Source: Acinetobacter baumannii
GTDB lineage: Bacteria > Pseudomonadota > Gammaproteobacteria > Pseudomonadales > Moraxellaceae
Assembly (NCBI RefSeq): GCF_009759685.1
Contig: NZ_CP046654.1
Location: 62,001-126,000, forward strand
Direction: 5' to 3'
DNA: 64,000 nt
The translations under genes were made by a program, and so were the position numbers. The first letter of the stretch is position 1; each line of letters starts with the position of its first letter. Under the pieces are notes generated by a model, which made no database searches, had not been told where the DNA came from, and saw nothing but the letters and a program-made list of their open reading frames with translations. This document shows, piece after piece, positions 9,095 to 19,467 of the stretch.

Positions 9095-9780
9095 AATTGT
9101 CCCTTCCTCACACCAGCAGAATAATGACGTTCAAGCCATATTAAGATCAGGTTCGACACTGTGGTAATTGCCAAATAAATGGCAGCAGCGACGATGCTAA
9201 AAAAAAACAGTTGCATGGTACTTCTACCCGCATCTTGCGTAATTTTTACGATATCAGTTAGACCAATAATGGAAACCAGTGCGGTCGCCTTAATCAAAAC
9301 TTGCCAGTTGTTACCAATGCCGGGCAATGCAAAACGCATCATTTGAGGGAATAATACACGGTGAAAAACCTGCCACGGCGTCATCCCATAGGCCATTGCT
9401 GCTTCAATTTGTCCCCTTGGAACTGATTGAAATGCACCACGAAAGGTCTCGGTAAAATATGCACCATAAATGAACGCTAAGGTAATCACACCAGCCACAA
9501 ATGGGTTGATATCAATTTGGTCCATTTGCAGTGCTTCAGTAATTTGGTTTAAGCCCAACTGCAAGCTATAAAATAACAACAGCATAATCACTAAGTCAGG
9601 CACACTACGGATGAGCGTGGTATAGGCGGTTGCAATATAACGTAAGGCTTTAATATTAGAGAGTTTTGAACTCGCACCAATTAAGCCAATAATGACAGAA
9701 AGCAAGAGTGATAACAGCGCAAGCTGTATGGTCATCCATGTTCCGCTAAGAAGGAGTGGCCCATAGCCAGAAAAAGACAT
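9091..9780 (-). CDS. hisQ: Polar amino-acid ABC transporter permease (HisQ-like)
   Basis: The 229-residue first permease of the importer, with an EAA loop GQIEAAMAYGMTPWQVFHRV near residues 130-149 and five predicted membrane helices beginning with a hydrophobic segment at residues 17-37. It follows the binding-protein gene after a 91-base gap that contains a hairpin. Together with the HisM-like partner it should form the transmembrane path for histidine or a basic amino acid. Confidence 0.87.
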   Translation of the reverse strand: MSFSGYGPLLLSGTWMTIQLALLSLLLSVIIGLIGASSKLSNIKALRYIATAYTTLIRSVPDLVIMLLLFYSLQLGLNQITEALQMDQIDINPFVAGVITLAFIYGAYFTETFRGAFQSVPRGQIEAAMAYGMTPWQVFHRVLFPQMMRFALPGIGNNWQVLIKATALVSIIGLTDIVKITQDAGRSTMQLFFFSIVAAAIYLAITTVSNLILIWLERHYSAGVRKGQL

Positions 9781-9834
9781 GACTCATCTTCTCCTTAAAA
9801 ACAATATCTAATATTGATGAGATGAGAATAGATT

Positions 9835-9866
9835 TAAAAATGTCGGCACTCAGCCGACATTTTTCA
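9835..9866 (-). terminator. Attenuating hairpin between binding-protein and permease genes
   Basis: ATGTCGGC and GCCGACAT form a strong 8-bp stem around a 5-base loop, with T-runs on both sides. It lies right after the binding-protein gene and before the permeases. Such a partial terminator is the usual way an ABC operon makes more binding protein than membrane subunits. Confidence 0.65.
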
Positions 9867-9871
9867 CATCA

Positions 9872-10657
9872 TTAGTAAATGCTAAAAGAGAAGTATTTTT
9901 TCTCGAGTTTCTTGTATGTGCCATCCGCAATGATTGCAGCGAGTGCCTTGTCAATATTCGCTTTCAAGTCTGCATCTTCTTTACGTAAACCGATAGCCGC
10001 ACCTACACCCAATGTTTTGACATCAACCACATTGCCACCAGCAAAAGCGAAGTTTTTGCCTTTTGGTTGTTTCAAGAAAGCGCCATCAACCATGATTGCA
10101 TCTTGTAAAGTTGCATCCAAACGACCAGACATCATGTCTTGGTAAATCAAATCTTGAGTTGGATAAGGAACAACACTCACACCTTTTGGAGCCCAATAAG
10201 TTTTAGCGTAAGTTTCTTGAATTGTGCCCTGCTGTACACCGACACGTTTACCTTTTAATGAAGTAGGTGTTGGTAATAACGGCGAACCTTTTTTTGCAAC
10301 CATACGCGTTGGCGTGTTGTAGATTTTGCTACTAAATAAAATTTGTTTTGCACGTTCATCAGTAACAGTCATTGATGAAAGAATGCCATCAAATTTTTTC
10401 GCTTTAAGTGCGGGAATCATCCCGTCAAAAGAGTTTTCAACCCAAACACATTTAGCTTTGAGTTTTGCACAAATAGCATTACCCAAATCAACATCAAAAC
10501 CAGTTAACTTGCCATCCGGTGTTTTATATTCAAACGGCGCATAAGACGACTCAGTACCAAAACGAATCACCTTCCAATCCTTTGCTTGGACATTCGTCGC
10601 AACAGCAGCCAGAACTAAGGTTGTTGAAACGAATATTTTTTTCATAAAGCTTGCCAT
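9872..10657 (-). CDS. hisJ: Periplasmic amino-acid binding protein (HisJ/ArgT-like)
   Basis: The first gene of the importer operon. The N-terminus has a signal peptide (MKKIFVSTTLVLAAVATNVQA, cut before KDWK) after three extra residues, so the true start may be the ATG at 10645. The mature chain shows the family features: RFGTESSYAPFEYKTPDGK, GFDVDLGNAIC, and FDGMIPALKAKKFDGILSSM around residues 78-97. Two cysteines, in AICAKLKAKC, match the disulphide of HisJ/LAO proteins. It should bind a basic amino acid or histidine; the substrate is not determined. Confidence 0.87.
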   Translation of the reverse strand: MASFMKKIFVSTTLVLAAVATNVQAKDWKVIRFGTESSYAPFEYKTPDGKLTGFDVDLGNAICAKLKAKCVWVENSFDGMIPALKAKKFDGILSSMTVTDERAKQILFSSKIYNTPTRMVAKKGSPLLPTPTSLKGKRVGVQQGTIQETYAKTYWAPKGVSVVPYPTQDLIYQDMMSGRLDATLQDAIMVDGAFLKQPKGKNFAFAGGNVVDVKTLGVGAAIGLRKEDADLKANIDKALAAIIADGTYKKLEKKYFSFSIY

Positions 10658-10831
10658 CTTGAAGCTTCTCCTTAGAACACAAATAAGGTGATAAAAACTT
10701 GAGTATTTCGAACTTACTCATCTGCTGAAATAACAGCAATTTCTATACCATAAGTTAAGGATTTATGAAGATGTCTAAGCAATGATCTGTATTAACGGAT
10801 TAAATGTTGAAAAATCAATCAAATTTTAAGA

Positions 10832-11869
10832 TTAAGTTTTGAGCGTATAAGCTTCAGCAATATTATGCTGCTCGACCAAAGTACGAATTGTATATTCATG
10901 ACCAGTTTCTTTATCACAGGCAAATTCACATTTCTGATCGAAAGGTAAAGCTGTACCGCCAAGTAATGGACAGCCTGCAAAAAGTTCAGCGACCCAATCT
11001 ACAAACACTTTTACTTTAAGCGATAAATGACGATTTTGAAGATAAACTGCTGAAATCGGCATCGGTGCTGGCGTCCACTGAGGCAATACCTCTTTTAACA
11101 AACCTGATTCTAAATGATTGGTGAGCATATAACGTGGGCCTTGAATTATACCAAAACCTTGCAAAGCCAAGTCGATATAAGCATCACCGTCATTTACCGA
11201 AACACGTCCACGTACTGACACACTTTTAATTAAATCATCAACCACAAAGTCCCAATCGAAGTTGCGTCCGGTACGGCTTGAAAAGAAGTGAATCGCTTTA
11301 TGATTTTTTTGCAAATCTTCAATTGAGGTAGGTTCGCCATATTTTTCTAAATAAATCGGTGAAGCAGCTGTTGCACACTGGAAAGTTCCGATACGACGCG
11401 CAATTAAGCTTGAATCTTTTAATTCACCCACCCGAATTGCACAATCAACCGCTTCTCCAACCAAGTCTACAGGTCGGTCGTTCAGACCAATCACTAAATC
11501 AATATCAGGATAGCGTGCATGAAAATCGCGGAGCCTTGGAATTAAAATTAAACGTCCAATCGATACAGGCACATCAATACGAAGCTGACCTCTTGGCCCC
11601 CGCTCTGCATCATGAAAAGAAGATTCAATATCGGCAACATCCGCTAAAATACGGGCTGTCCGATCATAATATACGGCGCCATCCGGTGTGAGACTAATTT
11701 TTCGTGTTGTCCGATTAAGCAATCGAACTTGTAAATGCTTCTCTAAAGCCTGAATGGTTGTAGTCACAGAAGCACGCGGTAAACCCAAACTATCAGCTGC
11801 TAAACTGAAACTATTTGTTTCAACAACTTTGTTGAATACTCTCATGGCATGAAATAGATCCACACGCAC
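10832..11869 (-). CDS. adeL: LysR-type regulator AdeL
   Basis: The helix-turn-helix spans residues 5-60 (MRVFNKVVETNSFSLAADSL, then LNRTTRKISLTPDGA) and a periplasmic-binding-like effector domain follows from about residue 95. It is transcribed divergently from an RND operon that matches adeFGH, the position and length of AdeL, the regulator whose mutations cause AdeFGH overexpression in A. baumannii. The tail of about 40 residues beyond a typical LysR protein includes cysteines (GCPLLGG, CEFACD). The shared 191-base intergenic region is the likely binding site. The name rests on context. Confidence 0.85.
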   Translation of the reverse strand: MRVDLFHAMRVFNKVVETNSFSLAADSLGLPRASVTTTIQALEKHLQVRLLNRTTRKISLTPDGAVYYDRTARILADVADIESSFHDAERGPRGQLRIDVPVSIGRLILIPRLRDFHARYPDIDLVIGLNDRPVDLVGEAVDCAIRVGELKDSSLIARRIGTFQCATAASPIYLEKYGEPTSIEDLQKNHKAIHFFSSRTGRNFDWDFVVDDLIKSVSVRGRVSVNDGDAYIDLALQGFGIIQGPRYMLTNHLESGLLKEVLPQWTPAPMPISAVYLQNRHLSLKVKVFVDWVAELFAGCPLLGGTALPFDQKCEFACDKETGHEYTIRTLVEQHNIAEAYTLKT

Positions 11870-12060
11870 ACTCCTATTAATGCATTTTCTAGTGCAAACA
11901 CATCAATTGTTATAAAAATACGAATAGTGTTATCAAATTTAATATATTTATTCGTGATTGACAAACTTTTATGCTCCGTCCATTCCATAAACCCTGTTTC
12001 TCCCATACGGACCATAACTAAAAGTCTGAAAACAGGTATCCAAATAACTAGGAGCACCTC
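11870..12060. promoter_or_regulatory. adeL-adeF divergent promoter region with inverted repeat
   Basis: In the 191 bases between the two start codons, ACGAATA at 11920-11926 and TATTCGT at 11949-11955 form an inverted repeat with a 22-base spacer. A TTGACA hexamer at 11958-11963 points towards adeF but has no good -10 box at the right distance. A strong AGGAG precedes the adeF start. The inverted repeat is a candidate AdeL site only. Confidence 0.4.
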
Positions 12061-13281
12061 ATGTCATTTTCCCGCAAACAGTTTGCACTGTCTGCCATCT
12101 TTGTCGCTATTTTAGCAACCGGTGGCAGTTTTATGTTGTTACATGAAAATGCCGATGCAAAAGCTGCACCAACCGCTGCCCAACAAGCTGCTACTGTTGA
12201 TGTAGCCTCAGTAGTAAGCAAAACCATTACCGATTGGCAAGAATATTCCGGTCGTTTAGAAGCAATTGATCAAGTTGATATTCGACCTCAAGTTTCAGGA
12301 AAACTTATTGCCGTACATTTCAAAGATGGAAGCCTCGTTAAAAAAGGTGATTTACTTTTCACAATCGACCCTCGTCCTTTTGAAGCAGAACTGAACCGTG
12401 CAAAAGCCCAGCTTGCTTCAGCTGAAGCACAGGTAACATATACCGCAAGCAATCTTTCGCGTATTCAACGTCTCATTCAGAGTAATGCTGTTTCTCGCCA
12501 AGAACTGGATTTAGCCGAAAATGATGCACGTTCAGCGAATGCTAACCTGCAAGCCGCTAGAGCTGCTGTCCAATCTGCACGTTTAAATCTGGAATACACC
12601 CGTATTACTGCACCAGTCAGCGGCCGGATTTCACGAGCTGAAGTCACCGTTGGTAATGTAGTTTCTGCAGGTAACGGCGCACAGGTTTTAACAAGTTTAG
12701 TGTCTGTATCACGCCTATACGCATCTTTCGATGTTGATGAACAAACTTACCTGAAATATATCAGTAATCAGCGCAATTCTTCGCAAGTACCTGTCTATAT
12801 GGGACTTGCCAATGAAACAGGCTTTACTCGCGAAGGTACAATCAACTCAATCGATAACAACCTGAATACAACCTCAGGTACGATCCGTGTTCGCGCAACT
12901 TTTGACAATCCAAACGGTGTTTTATTACCAGGCCTATATGCACGAATTCGTTTAGGTGGAGGCCAACCTCGACCAGCGATTCTGATTAGTCCAACCGCGG
13001 TTGGTGTCGACCAAGATAAACGTTTTGTCGTAGTAGTTGATGCGAAAAATCAAACTGCTTATCGCGAAGTAAAACTCGGTGCCCAACAAGATGGCTTGCA
13101 AATCGTAAATAGCGGATTACAAGCGGGTGATCGTATTGTAGTGAATGGTTTACAACGGATTCGTCCGGGTGACCCTGTTACACCGCATCTCGTTCCTATG
13201 CCAAATTCACAAATCACTGCTAACGCTACTCCTCCTCAACCTCAGCCAACAGATAAAACATCAACTCCGGCAAAAGGTTAA
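12061..13281 (+). CDS. adeF: RND efflux periplasmic adaptor AdeF
   Basis: The membrane-fusion subunit of the AdeFGH tripartite pump, linking the RND transporter AdeG to the outer-membrane channel AdeH. An N-terminal hydrophobic segment (residues 8-26) anchors or exports it. Next come the beta-barrel/lipoyl half (RPQVSGKLIAVHFKDGSLVK, near 77-96), an alpha-helical hairpin about 100-165, the second lipoyl half (ITAPVSGRISRAEV near 178) and the C-terminal barrel. The proline-rich tail is low complexity. The length of 406 aa equals AdeF. It is first in the operon, 6 bases before adeG. Confidence 0.93.
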   Translation: MSFSRKQFALSAIFVAILATGGSFMLLHENADAKAAPTAAQQAATVDVASVVSKTITDWQEYSGRLEAIDQVDIRPQVSGKLIAVHFKDGSLVKKGDLLFTIDPRPFEAELNRAKAQLASAEAQVTYTASNLSRIQRLIQSNAVSRQELDLAENDARSANANLQAARAAVQSARLNLEYTRITAPVSGRISRAEVTVGNVVSAGNGAQVLTSLVSVSRLYASFDVDEQTYLKYISNQRNSSQVPVYMGLANETGFTREGTINSIDNNLNTTSGTIRVRATFDNPNGVLLPGLYARIRLGGGQPRPAILISPTAVGVDQDKRFVVVVDAKNQTAYREVKLGAQQDGLQIVNSGLQAGDRIVVNGLQRIRPGDPVTPHLVPMPNSQITANATPPQPQPTDKTSTPAKG

Positions 13282-13287
13282 TCACAT

Positions 13288-16200
13288 ATGAATATTTCTA
13301 AATTTTTTATTGATCGGCCGATCTTTGCTGGTGTGCTATCAGTCTTGATTTTACTCGCCGGTCTCCTTTCGGTATTTCAGTTACCGATTTCTGAATATCC
13401 GGAGGTTGTTCCACCATCTGTGGTGGTACGTGCCCAATATCCGGGTGCAAACCCAAAAGTGATTGCTGAAACGGTTGCTTCTCCGCTCGAAGAGTCAATC
13501 AACGGCGTCGAAGACATGCTGTATATGCAATCTCAAGCAAACAGCGACGGTAACCTAACCATTACGGTGAACTTTAAGCTCGGTATCGACCCAGACAAAG
13601 CCCAACAATTGGTTCAAAACCGTGTATCTCAGGCCATGCCCCGTTTACCTGAAGATGTACAGCGCTTAGGTGTAACCACACTAAAAAGCTCACCTACTTT
13701 AACTATGGTAGTGCATCTGACCTCACCAGATAATCGCTATGACATGACCTACTTACGTAACTATGCGGTGCTCAACGTAAAAGACCGTTTGGCACGTTTA
13801 CAAGGTGTAGGTGAAGTCGGTTTATTTGGTTCTGGTGACTACGCGATGCGCGTATGGCTCGACCCGCAAAAAGTAGCGCAGCGTAACCTCACCGCGACCG
13901 AAATTGTGAATGCAATCCGTGAACAAAATATTCAGGTTGCAGCGGGTACAATCGGTGCATCACCAAGTAATTCACCTTTACAGCTTTCGGTCAATGCTCA
14001 AGGTCGTTTAACCACTGAACAAGAATTTGCAGATATTATTTTAAAAACTGCTCCCGACGGTGCAGTCACCCGATTGGGTGATGTTGCTCGTGTTGAACTT
14101 GCAGCCTCTCAATATGGCTTACGTTCATTGCTTGATAATAAACAAGCGGTCGCGATTCCAATTTTCCAAGCACCGGGTGCGAATGCTTTACAAGTTTCCG
14201 ATCAAGTGCGTAGCACAATGAAGGAGCTTTCAAAAGATTTTCCATCTTCAATTAAATACGACATTGTTTATGACCCGACTCAATTCGTACGGGCCAGTAT
14301 TAAAGCGGTCGTTCATACCTTACTTGAAGCAATTGCACTGGTTGTTGTGGTTGTTATTTTATTCTTACAAACATGGCGCGCCTCAATCATTCCATTGCTT
14401 GCCGTACCGGTTTCAATTATTGGTACATTCGCGCTCATGCTCGCTTTTGGTTACTCAATCAATGCGCTATCACTGTTCGGGATGGTACTTGCCATCGGTA
14501 TTGTGGTCGATGACGCGATTGTGGTCGTCGAAAATGTCGAGAGGAATATTGAAGCAGGCTTAAACCCAAGAGAGGCGACTTACCGTGCCATGCGAGAAGT
14601 CAGTGGACCGATTATTGCCATTGCTTTAACACTTGTTGCAGTATTCGTACCTCTTGCCTTTATGACAGGCTTAACAGGGCAATTCTATAAACAATTTGCC
14701 ATGACCATTGCCATTTCAACGGTTATTTCGGCATTTAACTCGCTTACCCTATCTCCTGCTTTGGCAGCGCTGTTACTGAAAGGACATGATGCTAAACCGG
14801 ATGCCTTAACACGTATTATGAATCGTGTATTCGGACGTTTCTTTGCACTGTTTAACCGTGTGTTTTCACGTGCTTCAGACCGTTATAGTCAAGGCGTCAG
14901 CCGTGTCATTTCCCATAAAGCTTCTGCAATGGGTGTCTATGCAGCACTCTTAGGTTTAACCGTTGGTATTTCCTATATTGTTCCAGGTGGTTTCGTTCCT
15001 GCGCAGGACAAACAATATTTAATTAGCTTTGCGCAGCTACCAAACGGCGCATCATTAGATCGTACCGAAGCAGTCATCCGTAAAATGAGTGATACTGCGC
15101 TTAAACAACCTGGTGTAGAAAGTGCGGTTGCCTTTCCCGGCCTATCAATTAACGGTTTCACCAATAGCTCGAGTGCCGGTATTGTCTTTGTGACCTTAAA
15201 GCCATTCGATGAACGTAAGGCTAAAGACTTATCTGCAAATGCTATTGCAGGTGCGCTCAACCAGAAATATTCAGCTATTCAAGATGCCTATATCGCAGTT
15301 TTCCCACCACCACCAGTGATGGGCTTAGGTACTATGGGCGGCTTTAAACTGCAACTTGAAGACCGAGGTGCCTTAGGCTATTCAGCCTTGAATGATGCTG
15401 CACAAAACTTTATGAAAGCAGCACAATCAGCCCCTGAACTTGGCCCAATGTTCTCAAGTTATCAAATTAACGTACCTCAACTGAATGTAGATCTGGACCG
15501 TGTAAAAGCTAAACAGCAAGGCGTTGCTGTGACAGATGTTTTCAACACTATGCAGATTTATTTAGGTTCTCAGTACGTTAACGACTTTAACCGTTTTGGA
15601 CGTGTTTATCAGGTTCGTGCACAAGCCGATGCGCCTTTCCGTGCTAACCCTGAAGATATTTTGCAGCTTAAAACCCGTAATAGTGCCGGACAAATGGTGC
15701 CATTATCTTCTTTGGTGAATGTAACTCAAACCTATGGTCCTGAAATGGTCGTTCGTTATAACGGTTACACATCAGCAGATATTAACGGCGGCCCTGCCCC
15801 AGGTTATTCATCTAGCCAAGCAGAAGCTGCGGTTGAACGTATTGCTGCACAAACTCTACCGCGTGGTATCAAGTTTGAATGGACAGATTTAACTTACCAA
15901 AAAATCTTGGCTGGTAATGCTGGACTTTGGGTATTCCCAATTAGCGTATTACTCGTGTTCTTGGTTTTAGCTGCTCAATATGAAAGCTTAACCCTACCAT
16001 TAGCAGTTATCTTAATTGTACCAATGGGAATCTTAGCGGCTCTGACAGGTGTATGGTTGACAGCTGGAGATAACAACATCTTTACCCAAATCGGTCTAAT
16101 GGTACTGGTCGGGCTAGCCTGTAAAAATGCCATTTTGATTGTCGAATTTGCGAGGGAACTTGAAATGCAAGGCGCGACTGCCTTTAAAGCAGCCGTTGAA

Positions 16201-16467
16201 GCAAGTCGTCTACGTTTACGCCCAATTTTAATGACCTCTATTGCATTTATTATGGGTGTAGTGCCACTGGTTACTTCAACTGGCGCAGGTTCTGAAATGC
16301 GACATGCGATGGGTGTTGCCGTATTCTTCGGCATGATCGGTGTAACATTCTTTGGTTTATTCCTCACCCCGGCCTTTTACGTTCTGATTCGTAGCCTCAA
16401 CAGCAAACATAAACTGCATTCTGCGGCAGTTCATGAAGCGCCATTAGCTAGCCCACACGATCATTAA
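13288..16467 (+). CDS. adeG: RND efflux transporter AdeG
   Basis: A 1059-residue HAE1-family proton/drug antiporter of the inner membrane, with two repeats of six helices and two large periplasmic loops. The proton-relay residues are visible: the double aspartate in GIVVDDAIVVVENV (about residues 405-418) and the lysine in GLACKNAILIVEFA (about 945). The N-terminus FFIDRPIFAGVLSV is characteristic. In A. baumannii AdeG exports fluoroquinolones, chloramphenicol, trimethoprim and other drugs when the operon is derepressed. It is co-transcribed with adeF and adeH. Confidence 0.94.
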   Translation: MNISKFFIDRPIFAGVLSVLILLAGLLSVFQLPISEYPEVVPPSVVVRAQYPGANPKVIAETVASPLEESINGVEDMLYMQSQANSDGNLTITVNFKLGIDPDKAQQLVQNRVSQAMPRLPEDVQRLGVTTLKSSPTLTMVVHLTSPDNRYDMTYLRNYAVLNVKDRLARLQGVGEVGLFGSGDYAMRVWLDPQKVAQRNLTATEIVNAIREQNIQVAAGTIGASPSNSPLQLSVNAQGRLTTEQEFADIILKTAPDGAVTRLGDVARVELAASQYGLRSLLDNKQAVAIPIFQAPGANALQVSDQVRSTMKELSKDFPSSIKYDIVYDPTQFVRASIKAVVHTLLEAIALVVVVVILFLQTWRASIIPLLAVPVSIIGTFALMLAFGYSINALSLFGMVLAIGIVVDDAIVVVENVERNIEAGLNPREATYRAMREVSGPIIAIALTLVAVFVPLAFMTGLTGQFYKQFAMTIAISTVISAFNSLTLSPALAALLLKGHDAKPDALTRIMNRVFGRFFALFNRVFSRASDRYSQGVSRVISHKASAMGVYAALLGLTVGISYIVPGGFVPAQDKQYLISFAQLPNGASLDRTEAVIRKMSDTALKQPGVESAVAFPGLSINGFTNSSSAGIVFVTLKPFDERKAKDLSANAIAGALNQKYSAIQDAYIAVFPPPPVMGLGTMGGFKLQLEDRGALGYSALNDAAQNFMKAAQSAPELGPMFSSYQINVPQLNVDLDRVKAKQQGVAVTDVFNTMQIYLGSQYVNDFNRFGRVYQVRAQADAPFRANPEDILQLKTRNSAGQMVPLSSLVNVTQTYGPEMVVRYNGYTSADINGGPAPGYSSSQAEAAVERIAAQTLPRGIKFEWTDLTYQKILAGNAGLWVFPISVLLVFLVLAAQYESLTLPLAVILIVPMGILAALTGVWLTAGDNNIFTQIGLMVLVGLACKNAILIVEFARELEMQGATAFKAAVEASRLRLRPILMTSIAFIMGVVPLVTSTGAGSEMRHAMGVAVFFGMIGVTFFGLFLTPAFYVLIRSLNSKHKLHSAAVHEAPLASPHDH

Positions 16468-16476
16468 GGAGGACAT

Positions 16477-17928
16477 TTGGTGATTACATCAAAACAAAAC
16501 TGGTTGTTGTCCTCACTCATGGGAAGCCTGCTTCTTGCAGGCTGCTCATTGGCCCCAGAATATCAACCTGCAAAAGTTATAGTGCCAGTCAAATTCAAAG
16601 AATCTGACCCCAAACTTGAAGATAATAACTGGAAGATTGCCCAACCTGCCGATCAGCAAACTCGTGGTGAATGGTGGCGCATTTACAATGATGCTCAACT
16701 GAATGAACTTGAACAGCAAGCTATCGCAGGCAATCAGAACCTAAAAGCGGTGGCAGCAAATATTCAGGCTTCACGTGCATTACGTTCGGCAGCTCAAGCT
16801 GAACGCTTACCAAGTATTGATGCCGGATTTGGGCCAACTCGCCAAAAGCCGTCTCCGGCTTCACTCGGTTTAGATGACAATGCACATACTTCGGCTCAAA
16901 CCTTATGGCGCGCTCAAGCCAATGTTTCATATGAGCTCGATTTATTTGGTCGTGTAGCAAGTAGTGTCAACGCAGCAACAGCGGATCTACAGCAACAAGA
17001 GGCTCTATATCAGTCAGCACTTTTAGCTCTACAAGCGGATGTAGCTCAAGGTTATTTTCTGATACGTCAACTTGATACCGAACAAGCAATTTATAACCGT
17101 ACAATCAAATTGCTAGGTGAAACACGAGATTTAATGCAGCTTCGTTTTAAAAACGGACTTGGCAGTGAATTAGATGTTTCTCGCGCACAAACCGAACTTG
17201 CTACCGCACAAACCACTGCCCTAAATATTGCTCGTAACAGAGCCAGTGCAGAACATGCGCTTGCAGTCTTATTAGGAAAACCACCAGCAGACTTTAACTT
17301 GGCAGTTCAACCTTTAACTGCAAATAGTATCCGTCTCCCTGCCGGTTTGCCGTCAACTTTACTTGAAAGACGACCCGATATTGCGGCTGCAGAGCGTGCA
17401 ATGGCAGCAGATAATGCGCGTATTGGAATTGCTCGTGCAGCATTTTTCCCAAAACTCAGTCTTACAGGAGCTTTAGGTTATGAATCTTCAAGTTTAAGCG
17501 AGTTGGGCAAATGGTCGAGTCGGACTTTTTTACTAGGACCTGTCGCCGGTACTATTTTGTCGTTACCTTTATTTGATGGTGGACAACGTAAAGCAGGCGT
17601 TGCTCAAGCAAGAGCGGCTTATGAGGAAAGCGTCGCCAACTATAGACAAACTGTACTAAATGCATTTCGCGAAGTTGAAAATGGTTTATCTGATCAAAGA
17701 ATTCTCGATCAGCAAATTCAGGCTCAAAACCAAGCACTCTCCTCTTCTCGTCATGCCAATCAACTTTCTCATTTACGTTATCGAGAAGGTGCTATTAGCT
17801 ATCTTGATGTCATTGATTCTGACCGCACTATTTTGCAACAAGAACAATTAGCAGCTCAGCTGAAAGGTAACCAAATCATTGCAAGCATTAATTTAATCCG
17901 TGCTTTAGGGGGCGGTTGGAGTAGTTAA
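16477..17928 (+). CDS. adeH: Outer-membrane efflux lipoprotein AdeH
   Basis: The TolC/OprM-type channel of the pump. A lipoprotein signal ends in LLLAGC (lipidated cysteine at about residue 22), followed by two outer-membrane-efflux repeats with long coiled helices, a TTxTL-like barrel and the RRPDIAAAERAMAADNARIG motif near residues 298-317. The start is GTG at 16477, chosen because a strong GGAGG lies 7 bases before it. At 483 aa it matches AdeH. It ends in a bidirectional terminator shared with glyA. Confidence 0.93.
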   Translation: MVITSKQNWLLSSLMGSLLLAGCSLAPEYQPAKVIVPVKFKESDPKLEDNNWKIAQPADQQTRGEWWRIYNDAQLNELEQQAIAGNQNLKAVAANIQASRALRSAAQAERLPSIDAGFGPTRQKPSPASLGLDDNAHTSAQTLWRAQANVSYELDLFGRVASSVNAATADLQQQEALYQSALLALQADVAQGYFLIRQLDTEQAIYNRTIKLLGETRDLMQLRFKNGLGSELDVSRAQTELATAQTTALNIARNRASAEHALAVLLGKPPADFNLAVQPLTANSIRLPAGLPSTLLERRPDIAAAERAMAADNARIGIARAAFFPKLSLTGALGYESSSLSELGKWSSRTFLLGPVAGTILSLPLFDGGQRKAGVAQARAAYEESVANYRQTVLNAFREVENGLSDQRILDQQIQAQNQALSSSRHANQLSHLRYREGAISYLDVIDSDRTILQQEQLAAQLKGNQIIASINLIRALGGGWSS

Positions 17929-17957
17929 TAAAAAAAGCGCCTTACGGCGCTTTTTTT
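17929..17957. terminator. Bidirectional terminator between adeH and glyA
   Basis: AGCGCC at 17936-17941 pairs with GGCGCT at 17946-17951 around a four-base loop, flanked by seven As and seven Ts, between convergent genes. Confidence 0.9.
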
Positions 17958-17968
17958 ATATACACAAA

Positions 17969-19222
17969 TTATTTTGCATATACAGGGAATTTTGCACAAA
18001 CAGCTTCAACTTTTGCTTTCACATCAGCAATAACTTTTTCGTCACCTTTGCTATCAATCACGTCAGCGATCCAACCAGCAAGTTCACGAACTTCAGCTTC
18101 ACCAAAACCACGAGTTGTTACTGCCGGAGTACCGATACGGATACCAGAAGTCACAAATGGAGAACGTGGGTCATTTGGAACTGAGTTTTTGTTCACAGTA
18201 ATGTGAGCAGCACCTAACCAAGCGTCTGCATCTTTACCAGTTACGTCTTGTTTGATTAAAGATAACAAGAATAAGTGGTTGTCTGTACCGCCAGAAACAA
18301 CATCATAACCACGAGCGATGAATACTTCAGCCATCGCTTGAGCATTTTTCACAACTTGTTGTTGGTAAGCTTTAAAGTCGTCAGACATTGCTTCTTTGAA
18401 GCAGATTGCTTTAGCAGCAATCGCATGCATTAATGGACCGCCTTGGTTACCAGGGAATACAGCTGATTGAAGTTTTTTCTCGATTTCTTCATTCGCTTTC
18501 GCAAGGATTAAACCAGAACGTGGACCACGAAGCGTTTTGTGAGTCGTCGTTGTTGTTACGTCAGCAATTTGAACTGGGTTTGGATATACACCAGCAGCAA
18601 CAAGACCAGCAACGTGAGCCATATCAACAAAAAGGTAAGCACCAACTTTGTCCGCGATGTCACGGAAACGTTGCCAATCCACAACACGGCTATAAGCAGA
18701 GAAACCAGCAACGATCATACGTGGCTTGTGTTCCAATGCTAAACGTTCAACTTCTTCGTAATCAATCTCACCAGTTTCAGCATTTAGACCATACTGAACA
18801 GCGTTATACGTTTTACCAGAGAAGCTAACTTTTGCACCGTGAGTCAAGTGACCACCGTGAGCCAAGCTCATACCTAAAACTGTATCGCCTGGGTTAAGAA
18901 GCGCTAGATAAACAGCAGAGTTAGCTTGTGAGCCAGCGTGTGGTTGAACGTTTGCGTAATCTGCACCAAAAAGTTCTTTAGCACGGTCAATCGCCATTTG
19001 CTCAATAACATCTACAAATTCGCAACCGCCATAATAGCGTTTGCCAGGATAACCTTCTGCGTATTTGTTCGTAAGTTTTGATCCTTGCGCTTCCATTACC
19101 GCAGGAGAGCAATAGTTTTCAGATGCAATTAACTCGATATGTGCTTCTTGACGCTCATCTTCAGAAGCAATTGCTTGAGCTAATTCTGGATCAAATTCAG
19201 AAATGGAAATATTGGCAAACAT
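17969..19222 (-). CDS. glyA: Serine hydroxymethyltransferase
   Basis: This PLP enzyme converts serine and tetrahydrofolate to glycine and 5,10-methylene-tetrahydrofolate, the main source of one-carbon units. Features include [20 protein letters not shown] near residues 28-47, [17 protein letters not shown] near 52-68, and the PLP-lysine block [14 protein letters not shown] near 223-236. The length of 417 aa is standard. It is a stand-alone housekeeping gene with a 245-base upstream gap before the next gene, in which I see no clear riboswitch. Confidence 0.97.
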   Translation of the reverse strand: MFANISISEFDPELAQAIASEDERQEAHIELIASENYCSPAVMEAQGSKLTNKYAEGYPGKRYYGGCEFVDVIEQMAIDRAKELFGADYANVQPHAGSQANSAVYLALLNPGDTVLGMSLAHGGHLTHGAKVSFSGKTYNAVQYGLNAETGEIDYEEVERLALEHKPRMIVAGFSAYSRVVDWQRFRDIADKVGAYLFVDMAHVAGLVAAGVYPNPVQIADVTTTTTHKTLRGPRSGLILAKANEEIEKKLQSAVFPGNQGGPLMHAIAAKAICFKEAMSDDFKAYQQQVVKNAQAMAEVFIARGYDVVSGGTDNHLFLLSLIKQDVTGKDADAWLGAAHITVNKNSVPNDPRSPFVTSGIRIGTPAVTTRGFGEAEVRELAGWIADVIDSKGDEKVIADVKAKVEAVCAKFPVYAK

Positions 19223-19467
19223 TAGCGGGGGTCCTATAAATTAGGGCTTTTAAGCCGTGCTAAGATTGCGGCATATTGTAGCATGAACTTTATAATTAAA
19301 CAGAATGAAGTTAGCTCAGTTTTAAATAAAAATGGCTCAAGTTTTATAAAAAATGAGCCATTGTTTATAAATCAATTAAAAAGCTCGTTTAAAGCTTATA
19401 TTTTAAATTTATCCATCGTTAATTTTAGCTTACAACAATATTAAAAAAGTATTAAATATCAATAGCT

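Noticed and set aside
10326-10544. Antisense open frame within the binding-protein gene
   Set aside because: It is a shadow of a well-supported gene, without ribosome site or protein-like composition.
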